This document shows positions 1 to 8,225 of a stretch of 18,583 nt of DNA, in pieces. Source of the DNA: an uncultured Clostridia bacterium. Its GTDB lineage: Bacteria > Bacillota > Clostridia > Lachnospirales > Anaerotignaceae. The stretch covers positions 29,076-47,658 of the forward strand of contig CAJUJJ010000017.1 in NCBI GenBank assembly GCA_910586765.1. The letters are read 5' to 3'. Below the pieces are notes generated by a model. That model ran no database searches. It was given only the letters and a program-made list of their open reading frames with translations, and was not told the origin of the DNA. The position numbers and the translations under genes are program-made. Each line of letters starts with the position of its first letter. The first letter of the stretch is position 1.

Positions 1-1
1 T

Positions 2-163
2 TCCGACGATGATAACCAAGTCGACAGTGACGTTTCTTCCGACGATGATAACCAAAATGACAGCGAGGTTTCTTCCGACGATGATAACCAAAATGACAGT
101 GACGTTTCTTCCGACGATGATAACCAAGTCGACAGTGACGTTTCTTCCGACGACGATAACCAA
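2..163 (+). repeat. 36-bp coding tandem repeat (acidic SDDDNQ units)
   Basis: Four complete 36-bp units start at 2, 38, 74 and 110, followed by a partial fifth at 146. Each encodes SDDDNQ(V/N)DS(D/E)VS. The units differ at only a few bases, which implies recent expansion or ongoing homogenisation. More copies may lie to the left. The segment is probably a disordered, highly charged spacer in the surface protein. Confidence 0.9.
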
Positions 164-3100
164 GAAGAAGAAAACCAAACTCCAGAACAAACAGAACAAG
201 ACACAAACAAAACAGACAACATATTTCAAATACCAAACAAAATAGTACAAAACACACTAGCAGTAACACAGCCTACCATAGAAGAACAACAGCCTGAAGA
301 ACAACAACCAACAATACCAAGCGGAACAGGCTCAGCTCATACAGACCACACAGGCTGGATAGCTTTAGATGATGATGATGTAGTAATAGATTCATATACA
401 AATCATGAACTTATTTCACTCAATGTAAGCGGAAAATATTATTTAGATAGAGATGTTGATGGCATTCAGATTAAGGATACAAATGCAAATATAGATACAG
501 ATAATGTAGAGGTAGTACTTTGTTTAAATGGGCATACTCTTGAAAATATTTTTATGATAAGTAGTGATAATGCTACACTAACACTATGCGATTGTACAGG
601 AAAGGGTAAAATTACTCCAACTTCAACTCTTGATTATCCAGGAGTATCTATATATAGTGGTACATTTATTATGGATAGTGGTGAAATTAGCGGTTGTACA
701 AATGCTGATAGTGCTCATGGTGGTGGTGGTATATATACTTTCTATAATAGTACATTTATTATGAATGGTGGTACTATTTGCAATAATACTGCAATTAGTG
801 GTGGGGGTGTATATAATGGTGGTACATTCATTATGAATGGTGGTACTATTTGTAATAATACTGCTAATGGCGGTGGCGGAGGTGGTGTATATGGTAGTGG
901 TACATTTACTATGAATGGTGGTACTATTTGTAATAACACCGCATTATATGATGAAAGCCATAACAGTGCTTATACTTATGATTCTGGGTGCGGAGGCGGT
1001 ATATACGCAATCGAATTTGTTATGACAGGTGGCGAAATTAGTGGTAATACTGCTGAATATGGTGGTGCTATATGCACACTTATGGATCATTCTGATCTTT
1101 CTACTCCTCCTCCTTCTTATCCTAATATCATAAATTGTACTATAGAAAATGGTAGTATTAGCAATAACACTACTTTAAATGAAAATAGTGGTAGTATTCA
1201 TATTTCTGAATATTATAATTTTTCTATAGATAATAGCGAAATTAGTAATAACTATAGTAGTGGTATATATGGTGATTTTGCTCAGATAAAAATAAAAAAT
1301 AGTTCTATTAATAACAATACATCTACTACTAATGGTGGGGGCATATGTCTTAATAAGAGTTCTATGCAAATAGAAAATAGTTCTATTTGTAACAATACAG
1401 CTTCTGATAACGGTGGAGGTATATATGTTAATGATGATAGTGATTTTATAGCAGTTCAAATAGAAAATACTTCTATTAGTGGCAATACATCTGCTACTAA
1501 TGGTGGGGGCATATGTCTTAATAAAGGTCACATTGCAATAACAAATGGCTCTATTAGTGACAATACAGCTTCTGATAATGGTGGGGGCATATATGTAAGC
1601 CCTAATAATGCCATTGACAATATTACTGATAATTATACTTTTGATGAACCTTTAATGCTCTATGAAGATGTTGTTATTACTGACAATACTGATAGTAATA
1701 ATAAGCCAAACAATATCTATCTATCAAAAAATTGTTATATTTACACTTATGATTTGGGAGGTTCACCTCCTCCTGGTTCTCCTGAAGATTTATATGACTA
1801 TATTTCTTCAAGAGAAGGAAAAGTTGGTATTACTACAGAAGATCCTTCTCAAAAACCAATTATTATGAAGTCTAAAAATGATTGGTTGGGTATATTTGAA
1901 GTACTTAAAAGTGACGACATTAATTATATAATAAAACTTCGTCCAAATAATTATCCTTATAGGGCCATTTTAGTTGATGCGTCAATACCAGAATTTAATG
2001 TAACTTTTTATGATAGTACAGAGTTGAATTCTTATGATGGGGGTATAATTGATAGAGTAACACAAGTCGTATATGCTGGTGATACAGCTAATGAACCCAC
2101 ATATATTAAAAATGGTTCCAAATTTTTAGGCTGGTATACTGATAATACATTTACAAAAAAATTTGACTTTAATACACCAATTACTGAAGATACTGCTATT
2201 TTTGGAAAATGGGTATATTTTTATACTACAACTTTTGATACTGATGGTGGTACTCCTGAACCCGAAAAGCAGATTGTACTTCAAGGCGAAAAAGCTACTA
2301 GACCTGATGACCCTAAGAAGCTTGGTTACAAATTTTTAGGTTGGTTTTCATCTAATAAAGCTTTTGATTTTGAAAATACTGCAATTACCACTAACATTAC
2401 TCTTACTGCTAAATGGGAAGAAGTAGACACATTTACTGTAACATTTAATGCTGATGGTGGTACTGCTATTCCTGCACAGCAAACTATAAATGATGGTGAA
2501 AATGCTACTTCTCCTACTCCTCCTACCAAAGAGGGTTACAAGTTTTTAGGCTGGTTTGCTGATGGCAGCGATACTGCTTTTGATTTTGAAAATACTGCAA
2601 TTACTGCTGACATTACGCTTACTGCTAAATGGGAATTGTTACCACCTGATAAAAAAGTAGTTACATTTGACACAAATGGCGGTGCTATTATTGACCCTAT
2701 TACAGTAATTGTTGGTCAAAAAGTTACAAAACCTAATACCCCTACTAAAGAGGGACACACTTTTGTAAATTGGTATACTGATACAGCATTGACACAATTA
2801 TATGATTTTGATACAGAAATTACTGACAACATTATACTTACTGCTAAATGGCAGAAAAATCAATACTCTGTAACGTTCTATATTGACAGCGAAACAGAAA
2901 ATACACAAAATGTATACTACAATGACACCTTATTGCAACCTGTTGACCCTACCAAAGAAGGATTTACTTTTGAAGGTTGGTATGCTGATGATACTTTGAC
3001 AGTATCATATGATTTTGACACTGCAATTACCAAAAACACTACTATTTATGCAAAATGGACAGAAAATACACCTGATGAGCCAGATAAACCTGTTACACCT

Positions 3101-4744
3101 GACGAACCAGATGAGCCTGTTACACCTGACGAACCAGATAAACCTGTTACACCTGACGAGCCAGATGAACCTGTTACACCTGACGAACCAGATGAGCCTA
3201 TTACACCTGACGAGCCAGATGAACCTATTACACCAGTTGCACCAGTTACACCATCACGTACTTACAGTATAAGCGGTATTGTAACATATTTGAACGGTAC
3301 AGCAATACCAAATGCTGTTGTGACCACAACAGGTGCTTCTACTACCACAGACAGTACTGGAAAATATGTTCTTTCTTCTTTATCTTCTGGTACATATGAC
3401 ATTACAGCAAATATAAACGGCGAAACAATTTCAAAAACAGTTGTTTTATCAAATGGCAATATTACTGACGCAAATATTATATTCCCTATAAACAACGTTA
3501 GTACAGAAGTCAATACTCCTAGTGGAAATGTTTCTACAGAAATCAATGTTGAAAATGCAGTAGTAAACGGTTTAGAAGAAGAAGCACAAAATTATGCTCA
3601 ACAAGGAGCTTCTGTAAAATTAGCATTGACAATACAACCTCAACAGCTACAAAGTAACAACGATATTCAAAACAGCATAACCAAAATTGCAAAACGTTCT
3701 GAAATAGAATTTTTAGAAATTACATTGCAAAAAGTGTTAAACGGAAATAATAGCACAGCTACAGAAATTACTGGCACAGAAAATACACTTGAAATTATTG
3801 TACCTTGTGATGTTTCTGACAAACAAAACATTACTGTTTGTCGTTACTATGATGGAAAAGCAAGTAGATTACAAAAATTATTTGATGCACCTATCACAGC
3901 ACAATTAGTATCTCGTGCAGCTAACACAGCTCAAGATGGTACATTTTACATTGACGGAAATAGCATACACATTTACACAAACAAAATGGCTTATTATGCC
4001 ATCGCTTACGACAAAAAGCCATTTGAAACAATAAAGAAACACACATCAAGTAGCAGTAGTGGCGGAAGAAACGGAAGTTGGGTAAAACAACAAAATACAG
4101 CTACAGCAGAAACTTCAAACACTATAACAGATGTTATTGTGCCTAATACAACTACACAAACAGCACAAAATAATACTACATCTCAAAACAGTATTGCTTT
4201 GTCACAATTTACAGACATAAACAGCAATGAATGGTATTATGATGCTGTAAAATATTGTGTAGAAAATGGTTTGATGTCTGGCACAAGCACAAAAACATTT
4301 GAACCTAACAGCACAGCTACTCGTGCTATGATAATTACAATACTTTGGAGAATAGAAAACAAGCCTATTGTTGACTACACTATGAATTTTACTGATGTAG
4401 CAGAAAATATGTATTATAGAGATGCTGTATTGTGGGCAGTCCGTGAAGGTATTATTAGTGGTTATAACGCCCAAACATTTGCTCCTAACGACAATATTAC
4501 TCGTGAACAAATGGCTACTATATTATATCGTTATGCACAGTACAAGGGTAAAGATGTCAGCACAGCACAAAATACTATTTTAAATTATCAAGATATAAAC
4601 AATATTAGTAGCTATGCTACAAATGCTGTAAAATGGGCTTGTAACACTGGTATATTAAATGGCACAAGTGATACAGCACTTTCTCCTAAAGAGAGTACAA
4701 CACGTGCTGAAGTAGCACAAATATTAAAAATTTATTTACAATAA
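2..4744 (+). CDS. Giant SLH-anchored surface protein (beta-helix, InlB B repeats, SLH), 5'-truncated by the window edge
   Basis: The frame is open from base 2 to the TAA at 4742-4744, giving 1580 visible codons, so the gene starts left of the window; the ATG at 554 is internal. Domains in visible numbering: residues 1-55, an acidic 12-residue tandem repeat (SDDDNQ core); about 167-567, a Gly/Asn-rich right-handed beta-helix region with repeated GGTICNNTA-like turns; 665-1019, five InlB/Listeria-Bacteroides-type B repeats, each ending in a KW pair; 1024-1077, six 9-residue PDEPD(K/E)P(V/I)T units; about 1088-1160, a carboxypeptidase-regulatory-like Ig fold (SGIVTY...GTAIPNAVV); then an unassigned domain; and three SLH domains from about 1400, 1461 and 1527 to the end, with TRAM, TREQ and TRAE motifs. 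SLH domains bind cell-wall polysaccharide, so the protein is presumably displayed on the surface with its N-terminal part outward. An adhesin role is inferred. The signal peptide is outside the window. Confidence 0.93.
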   Translation, partial: SDDDNQVDSDVSSDDDNQNDSEVSSDDDNQNDSDVSSDDDNQVDSDVSSDDDNQEEENQTPEQTEQDTNKTDNIFQIPNKIVQNTLAVTQPTIEEQQPEEQQPTIPSGTGSAHTDHTGWIALDDDDVVIDSYTNHELISLNVSGKYYLDRDVDGIQIKDTNANIDTDNVEVVLCLNGHTLENIFMISSDNATLTLCDCTGKGKITPTSTLDYPGVSIYSGTFIMDSGEISGCTNADSAHGGGGIYTFYNSTFIMNGGTICNNTAISGGGVYNGGTFIMNGGTICNNTANGGGGGGVYGSGTFTMNGGTICNNTALYDESHNSAYTYDSGCGGGIYAIEFVMTGGEISGNTAEYGGAICTLMDHSDLSTPPPSYPNIINCTIENGSISNNTTLNENSGSIHISEYYNFSIDNSEISNNYSSGIYGDFAQIKIKNSSINNNTSTTNGGGICLNKSSMQIENSSICNNTASDNGGGIYVNDDSDFIAVQIENTSISGNTSATNGGGICLNKGHIAITNGSISDNTASDNGGGIYVSPNNAIDNITDNYTFDEPLMLYEDVVITDNTDSNNKPNNIYLSKNCYIYTYDLGGSPPPGSPEDLYDYISSREGKVGITTEDPSQKPIIMKSKNDWLGIFEVLKSDDINYIIKLRPNNYPYRAILVDASIPEFNVTFYDSTELNSYDGGIIDRVTQVVYAGDTANEPTYIKNGSKFLGWYTDNTFTKKFDFNTPITEDTAIFGKWVYFYTTTFDTDGGTPEPEKQIVLQGEKATRPDDPKKLGYKFLGWFSSNKAFDFENTAITTNITLTAKWEEVDTFTVTFNADGGTAIPAQQTINDGENATSPTPPTKEGYKFLGWFADGSDTAFDFENTAITADITLTAKWELLPPDKKVVTFDTNGGAIIDPITVIVGQKVTKPNTPTKEGHTFVNWYTDTALTQLYDFDTEITDNIILTAKWQKNQYSVTFYIDSETENTQNVYYNDTLLQPVDPTKEGFTFEGWYADDTLTVSYDFDTAITKNTTIYAKWTENTPDEPDKPVTPDEPDEPVTPDEPDKPVTPDEPDEPVTPDEPDEPITPDEPDEPITPVAPVTPSRTYSISGIVTYLNGTAIPNAVVTTTGASTTTDSTGKYVLSSLSSGTYDITANINGETISKTVVLSNGNITDANIIFPINNVSTEVNTPSGNVSTEINVENAVVNGLEEEAQNYAQQGASVKLALTIQPQQLQSNNDIQNSITKIAKRSEIEFLEITLQKVLNGNNSTATEITGTENTLEIIVPCDVSDKQNITVCRYYDGKASRLQKLFDAPITAQLVSRAANTAQDGTFYIDGNSIHIYTNKMAYYAIAYDKKPFETIKKHTSSSSSGGRNGSWVKQQNTATAETSNTITDVIVPNTTTQTAQNNTTSQNSIALSQFTDINSNEWYYDAVKYCVENGLMSGTSTKTFEPNSTATRAMIITILWRIENKPIVDYTMNFTDVAENMYYRDAVLWAVREGIISGYNAQTFAPNDNITREQMATILYRYAQYKGKDVSTAQNTILNYQDINNISSYATNAVKWACNTGILNGTSDTALSPKESTTRAEVAQILKIYLQ
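740..945 (+). repeat. Near-identical beta-helix coding repeats (TMNGGTICNNTA type)
   Basis: A block encoding GTF(I/T)MNGGTICNNTA occurs three times, near 750, 822 and 900, with very few base changes. The copies are separated by Gly-rich turns of different length. This is internal duplication within the beta-helix part of the surface protein. The DNA similarity is higher than the fold alone requires. Confidence 0.75.
1310..1600 (+). repeat. Two-copy internal duplication of about 170 bp in the beta-helix
   Basis: The block around 1316-1355 (encoding NNTSTTNGGGICLNK) recurs almost unchanged around 1482-1525 (encoding GNTSATNGGGICLNK). In both copies it is followed by a block encoding NTASDNGGGIYV (near 1396 and 1560). 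The arrangement is a roughly 170-bp segment duplicated once and then partly diverged. Confidence 0.7.
3071..3232 (+). repeat. 27-bp coding tandem repeat (PDEPD(K/E)P(V/I)T stalk)
   Basis: Six in-frame 27-bp units encode PDEPDKPVT, PDEPDEPVT, PDEPDKPVT, PDEPDEPVT, PDEPDEPIT and PDEPDEPIT. They lie between the last B repeat and the Ig-like fold. Proline-spaced acidic repeats like this typically form extended stalks in Gram-positive surface proteins. Codon-level variation between units (GAG/GAA, GAT/GAC) shows the array is not perfectly homogenised. Confidence 0.9.
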
Positions 4745-4814
4745 TCATAAGTTTTATTATTATGATTTATATACAAAATATAGAAAATGAAAACTATCTT
4801 TTTATCAAGATAGT
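4743..4814. terminator. Weak hairpins downstream of the surface-protein gene
   Basis: Two short perfect stems follow the stop codon. AATCATAA (4743-4750) pairs with TTATGATT (4760-4767), overlapping the stop. ACTATCTT (4793-4800) pairs with AAGATAGT (4807-4814) across a 6-nt loop. Neither has a proper U-run, so a terminator role is only plausible. The stronger hairpin at 4927-4957 may be the real 3' boundary. Confidence 0.35.
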
Positions 4815-4896
4815 CTCAACCTGTTCATAAATTCCCTTTTTCAATTAGTAAAGCGAAGTTGTCATTGAAAATTTTTGTCAAATTTTTTTTAAATTT

Positions 4897-4958
4897 AGGA
4901 GTAACTAAATAAGCATTTTTAAAATGGGGGAACTTTTTACAAGTGAAAAAGTTCCCCT
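4897..4958 (-). repeat. Dispersed intergenic hairpin element, copy 1
   Basis: GGGGAACTTTTT (4927-4938) pairs perfectly over 12 bp with AAAAAGTTCCCC (4946-4957) around a 7-nt loop. Read on the minus strand, the hairpin is followed by an A/T stretch and the segment AAAAATGCTTATTTA. Copy 2 near 16222-16275 has the same hairpin core followed by AAAAATGCTTGTTTA, in opposite genomic orientation. It sits between the convergent surface-protein and regulator genes and could also help terminate either transcript. Confidence 0.6.
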
Positions 4959-4978
4959 CAAATATTTTCAAACTTTTA

Positions 4979-5026
4979 TCAAAATAATAAATATACTACT
5001 TTTTTATTAAAATAGTATTTATTATT
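4979..5026 (-). terminator. Probable terminator of the PrpR-like regulator gene
   Basis: AATAATAAATATACTA (4983-4998) pairs with TAGTATTTATTATT (5013-5026) with a 2-nt bulge. The hairpin overlaps the regulator's stop codon. On the minus strand it runs into a T-rich stretch. The stem is almost entirely A-T pairs, so its strength is uncertain. Confidence 0.45.
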
Positions 5027-6827
5027 TCATTGTATTAGCAGCATGATTTTTTAATATTCTCCATAATGTACTTCGACTAATACCCAGACGTTTAGAAGTT
5101 TTTTCTTTATTTCCATTTTCTTGTTTCAATACAGTCATTATAATTTGATAGTTAATTTCGTCTAATGTTTGGTTCAAATTAAAATGGACAGAAGGTGTAT
5201 ACTGAAATGGAGAAAATGTTTGTTCTTGTTTTAACATTTGTTCTACATTTTCATAAGTGATATAAGGAGTATGTGTAGTCACAACCAATTCTTTCAACAC
5301 GTGTTGTAATTGGTCAAGATTATGAGGCCATGGAAATGATTGTAGCAACTCCATAGCTTCTGTTTCCAATCCTATAATTTGCTTTTCACTAGATATATTT
5401 AATTTGTGTATATAAAGTGCTGTAATACTTGGAATATCTTCAATACGTTCTCTTAAAGGAGGCAATTTTAATGTAAGACAACAAAGGCTATTTTCCAAAT
5501 ATGTTCTTGCAGTTTCTGTTTCTTTTTGTTCTTTATTATTCAATACCAATGAAAATATCAAACGATTTTTTTTATTTAATTTTGTTTGTTCTATATAAGT
5601 AAAAAGTTTGTTCAGCTGCAATTTAGACAAAGCACCTACATTTTTTAAATAAATTGTAGTATGTAATGTATTCAAAGGTGAATTTTCATTACTAATCAAA
5701 TTATTCCACTTTCTTTCTCCCATAAAAGCACAATCTATGGTATAAAAAGGAGCTTTATCAAAAGCACCATTCTCATACAAAAGAGAAGCTGCTTTATCTT
5801 TCCCTGTTCCAACTTCTCCTATAATCAATATAGGAATATTTGTTTTACTATATTGTTCTATTCTGTTTGACAAATCGCCTACATTATTAGAACTACTATA
5901 ATAATTTGTAAAATCACTTGAGGAACCATCTGATTTATTATAAATAGTAATACCCAAATCTTCTTCAGAAAACAGTGCATCTTTTTGTTGTATGGTAATA
6001 GCAGTATATTTTTGCTCTGCATAATAAATATGACAATTTTTTAATACATAAACTTTATCTCGTATTTGTCTTGCGATTGTTTGGTCTGGTGTTTTCAGAA
6101 ATGACTTAATATAATTTTGTACAATATTCATAAGTGCTGTATTTGTTTGTTCAATGGAAAAACTCGAAAACCACAATTTCCCTGCTGGGTCATATATTAA
6201 AAATTCTCTATCTTCATTTGTAAGAAGTTCTTGAAACAAATCTTTTTGTTTATGTACATATTGTGAAGAATGTACTAATTCTACAGCTTCATTCAATGCT
6301 GCTGTAATACTTTCTGTACCAGAGGGAATTAATATCGCATTAAGCCATAATTTTTTTGCAATGCTAGAGCCTAACATATCACAAAGAACCAATTTACAAC
6401 CTTTCTTTTTGGCATCACGCAATGCGGGAAGGGCATCTTCTTCACTTGTAAATGTAATAATATCAATATCATATTGTAGCAAATCACAAAGTAATCTAGC
6501 ATAGTATGTAATGCCTGAAAAACCTGCTATTATAAATTTTCCAGAATAATTTTCTGCTAATTTAATGGCACGAAGCACATCATATACAGAAATAGACACT
6601 TCTACTACTGGAATTTCTACAGCAGAGCGTATTAATTCCGCAGTTCCTCCTCGTGATATAATTACATCATAATTATTATGAGATAATTCTATAGCAATAT
6701 TTTTTCCTGTACTTAAATCTCCTGTTTGTACTGTTAATTCAATATCATTTCTTTCTTTTGCAATGGCAGCTATTGCTTCGGCCATTCCTTCATATGGAGC
6801 AACTGCAAGCATTTTTATTTTTTTCAT
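5022..6827 (-). CDS. PrpR_N / AAA+ / Fis-type HTH regulator with degenerate ATPase module
   Basis: 601 residues with the architecture of a sigma-54 enhancer-binding regulator. Residues about 10-190 form a PrpR_N-type ligand domain (DVIISRGGTAELIR, PVVEVSISVYDVLRA). About 200-310 is a possible PAS-like segment. About 310-530 is an AAA+ region with an intact Walker A (GEVGTGKD, 337-344) and a conserved LPPLRERIEDIP segment. The C-terminus is a Fis-like helix-turn-helix (NKEKTSKRLGISRSTLWRIL). The GAFTGA sigma-54 loop is absent: the stretch from Walker A to the Walker B position is shortened. The usual LFLDE Walker B reads IYLKN, with K395-N396 where D-E is expected. ATP hydrolysis and sigma-54 remodelling are therefore unlikely. 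The gene is divergent from the catabolic operon and is its presumed regulator; the ligand is unknown. The start is at the ATG of MKKIKMLAVAPYEG, 8-10 nt after AAAGGG. Confidence 0.9.
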   Translation of the reverse strand: MKKIKMLAVAPYEGMAEAIAAIAKERNDIELTVQTGDLSTGKNIAIELSHNNYDVIISRGGTAELIRSAVEIPVVEVSISVYDVLRAIKLAENYSGKFIIAGFSGITYYARLLCDLLQYDIDIITFTSEEDALPALRDAKKKGCKLVLCDMLGSSIAKKLWLNAILIPSGTESITAALNEAVELVHSSQYVHKQKDLFQELLTNEDREFLIYDPAGKLWFSSFSIEQTNTALMNIVQNYIKSFLKTPDQTIARQIRDKVYVLKNCHIYYAEQKYTAITIQQKDALFSEEDLGITIYNKSDGSSSDFTNYYSSSNNVGDLSNRIEQYSKTNIPILIIGEVGTGKDKAASLLYENGAFDKAPFYTIDCAFMGERKWNNLISNENSPLNTLHTTIYLKNVGALSKLQLNKLFTYIEQTKLNKKNRLIFSLVLNNKEQKETETARTYLENSLCCLTLKLPPLRERIEDIPSITALYIHKLNISSEKQIIGLETEAMELLQSFPWPHNLDQLQHVLKELVVTTHTPYITYENVEQMLKQEQTFSPFQYTPSVHFNLNQTLDEINYQIIMTVLKQENGNKEKTSKRLGISRSTLWRILKNHAANTMK

Positions 6828-6840
6828 TTTATTATCGCCC

Positions 6841-6853
6841 TTTCAATTTGAAA
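6841..6853. promoter_or_regulatory. Candidate operator palindrome TTTCAATTTGAAA
   Basis: TTTCAA-T-TTGAAA is a perfect inverted repeat between the regulator's probable -10 and its start codon. Related half-sites TTTCAATTTAAAA (6891-6903) and ATTGAAATTT (6956-6965) lie across the same divergent gap. The layout would suit autoregulation and control of the operon. The gap is very AT-rich, so chance is a real alternative. Confidence 0.35.
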
Positions 6854-6874
6854 TAAATTTATTTATATAATATC

Positions 6875-6883
6875 ATTATAACA
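6875..6883 (-). promoter_or_regulatory. Extended -10 promoter for the PrpR-like gene
   Basis: The minus strand reads TGTTATAAT, a full TATAAT with the TGN extension, about 50 nt upstream of the regulator's ATG. No good -35 is visible at the expected distance, which extended -10 promoters can tolerate. Confidence 0.5.
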
Positions 6884-6956
6884 CAATATGTTTCAATTTA
6901 AAACGATTTTATATAATAACTGTATCAAAATAATACAAAAATGTAATATTATTGTA

Positions 6957-6984
6957 TTGAAATTTTTAAAAAATAAAGTAATAT
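6957..6984 (+). promoter_or_regulatory. Possible sigma-A promoter of the catabolic operon
   Basis: TTGAAA (6957-6962), a 16-bp gap and TAATAT (6979-6984) lie about 50 nt upstream of the Fe-ADH start. Between 6828 and 7036 the plus strand has no GG other than the one in the ribosome-binding site, so a GG-N10-GC sigma-54 element is excluded on this strand. The exact start site cannot be fixed from sequence because several AT-rich -10-like strings are present. Confidence 0.35.
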
Positions 6985-7036
6985 ATAAATAACAACATAA
7001 ACATATTAAAATGAAACGTTTTAAGGAGATGAAGTT

Positions 7037-8191
7037 ATGAACTATCAAATTAAAATACCTTCCTGTATTTATGGAGGAGAAGGAAGCATAAAAAATGTAA
7101 CATCAGTAATAGAACAAGAAAGTGTCAAAAAAGCAGTTGTATTTACAGACAAAGGAATAAAAAATACAGGTCTTTTAGACATATTGCTTGAAGTATTAAA
7201 ACAAGCACATACAGAATATGAGGTATTTGATGATTTAACTCCAGAACCTGCTTATCAAGATATTGAAAGAGTAATGAAACAAGTAGAAGGCTGCAAAGGT
7301 GACATTATTATTGCAATAGGTGGAGGAAGTGTTATGGACGCAGCAAAACTGTGTTCTGTATTAAAAGATGCGAACTATACTGTAAAAGACTTGCTTCAAG
7401 ACCCTACACTGGCAAAAAAACAAATTAAAACCATTATGATACCAACCACTTGTGGAACAGGTTCAGAAGCAACTTGCAATGCTATTGTAGCAATTCCTGA
7501 AGAACAATCTAAAAAAGGCATTGTAAATGCTTCTATGATACCAGACTATGTCATATTAGATGCACAAATGATTAAAAAACTGCCTAAATCTATTGTTGCA
7601 GCCACAGGAGTAGATGCTTTAGCACATTGTGTAGAATGTTTTACTTCTAAAAAAGCTACACCATTGTCTGATTTATATGCTATGTATGGAGCAAAATTGA
7701 TATTTCAAAATATCAGAGAAGCATACAACAATGCAGATAATATGGAAGCAAAAAGCAATATGCTTTTAGGTGCTTTTTATGGCGGTATTGCCATCACAGG
7801 AAGCGGCACAACAGCAGTACACGCTTTATCTTATCCATTGGGCGGAAAATATCATATTGCACATGGTGTATCTAATGCCATATTATTTGCTCACGTTATG
7901 GAATTTAACAAAGATGCCTGCAAACACAGATTAGCAACATTATGTGATGCCATAGAGCCTACATTAATATCAAAAAGTATTGACGAAAAAGCACAATATA
8001 TTATTGAACAAATTGCAGATATTGTAAAAGTAACAAACATTCCTACAGATTTAAAAGAATTTGGTGTAAAAATGGAAGATTTAGATTTTCTTGTAGATGC
8101 TGGAAGTCAGCAAACAAGGCTTCTTGTAAACAATATGAAAGAATTAAGTTTAAACGACATCAGAGAAATTTATTTAAAAGTATTAAAATAA
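7037..8191 (+). CDS. Iron-containing alcohol dehydrogenase
   Basis: 384 residues, the usual length of the family. The NAD-binding signature GGGSVMDAAK starts at residue 95. The metal ligands typical of group III alcohol dehydrogenases are all in place: D193 and H197 (DALAH), H262 (VHALSYPLGG) and H276 (HIAHG). The family catalyses NAD(P)-linked interconversion of alcohols with aldehydes or ketones, including hydroxy-acid substrates, and operates under anaerobic conditions. It is the first gene of the operon and has a strong AAGGAG site (7023-7028) 8 nt before ATG. Its substrate is unknown. From context it may oxidise a hydroxyl of the imported acid, or reduce a small aldehyde released by the downstream aldolase. 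Confidence 0.93.
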   Translation: MNYQIKIPSCIYGGEGSIKNVTSVIEQESVKKAVVFTDKGIKNTGLLDILLEVLKQAHTEYEVFDDLTPEPAYQDIERVMKQVEGCKGDIIIAIGGGSVMDAAKLCSVLKDANYTVKDLLQDPTLAKKQIKTIMIPTTCGTGSEATCNAIVAIPEEQSKKGIVNASMIPDYVILDAQMIKKLPKSIVAATGVDALAHCVECFTSKKATPLSDLYAMYGAKLIFQNIREAYNNADNMEAKSNMLLGAFYGGIAITGSGTTAVHALSYPLGGKYHIAHGVSNAILFAHVMEFNKDACKHRLATLCDAIEPTLISKSIDEKAQYIIEQIADIVKVTNIPTDLKEFGVKMEDLDFLVDAGSQQTRLLVNNMKELSLNDIREIYLKVLK

Positions 8192-8225
8192 ATTGCAATA
8201 TCATTCAGAAAGAGAGGGGAAAAAT

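Noticed and set aside
2..163. CRISPR-like array from regularly spaced repeats
   Set aside because: The units are contiguous, in frame and without unique spacers, so this is a coding tandem repeat. The same holds for the 27-bp array at 3071 and the 48-bp array at 18429.
9..245. A plus-strand reading frame with repeated MITK..FLPT units
   Set aside because: It is the +1 shadow of the 36-bp repeat. The frame starting at base 2 is open continuously into the surface-protein gene and gives acidic repeats and a sensible downstream protein.
554..556. ATG at 554 as the start of the surface protein
   Set aside because: The same frame is open back to base 2, there is no ribosome-binding site, and the beta-helix sequence (VVLCLNGHTLENIF) runs straight through it.
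3009..3272. A plus-strand ORF with LLHLTNQ repeats
   Set aside because: It is the out-of-frame shadow of the PDEPD repeat array in the surface protein.
7011..7024. Catabolite-response element (cre) just before the Fe-ADH gene
   Set aside because: TGAAACGTTTTA lacks the base spacing of the cre consensus (one position short before CG), so only an AAACGTTT palindrome is claimed.
8193..8195. TTG at 8193 as the start of the PdxA-family gene
   Set aside because: There is no ribosome-binding site, and the extra 11 residues lie outside the family N-terminus. ATG at 8226 has GAGAGGGG and begins the conserved sequence.
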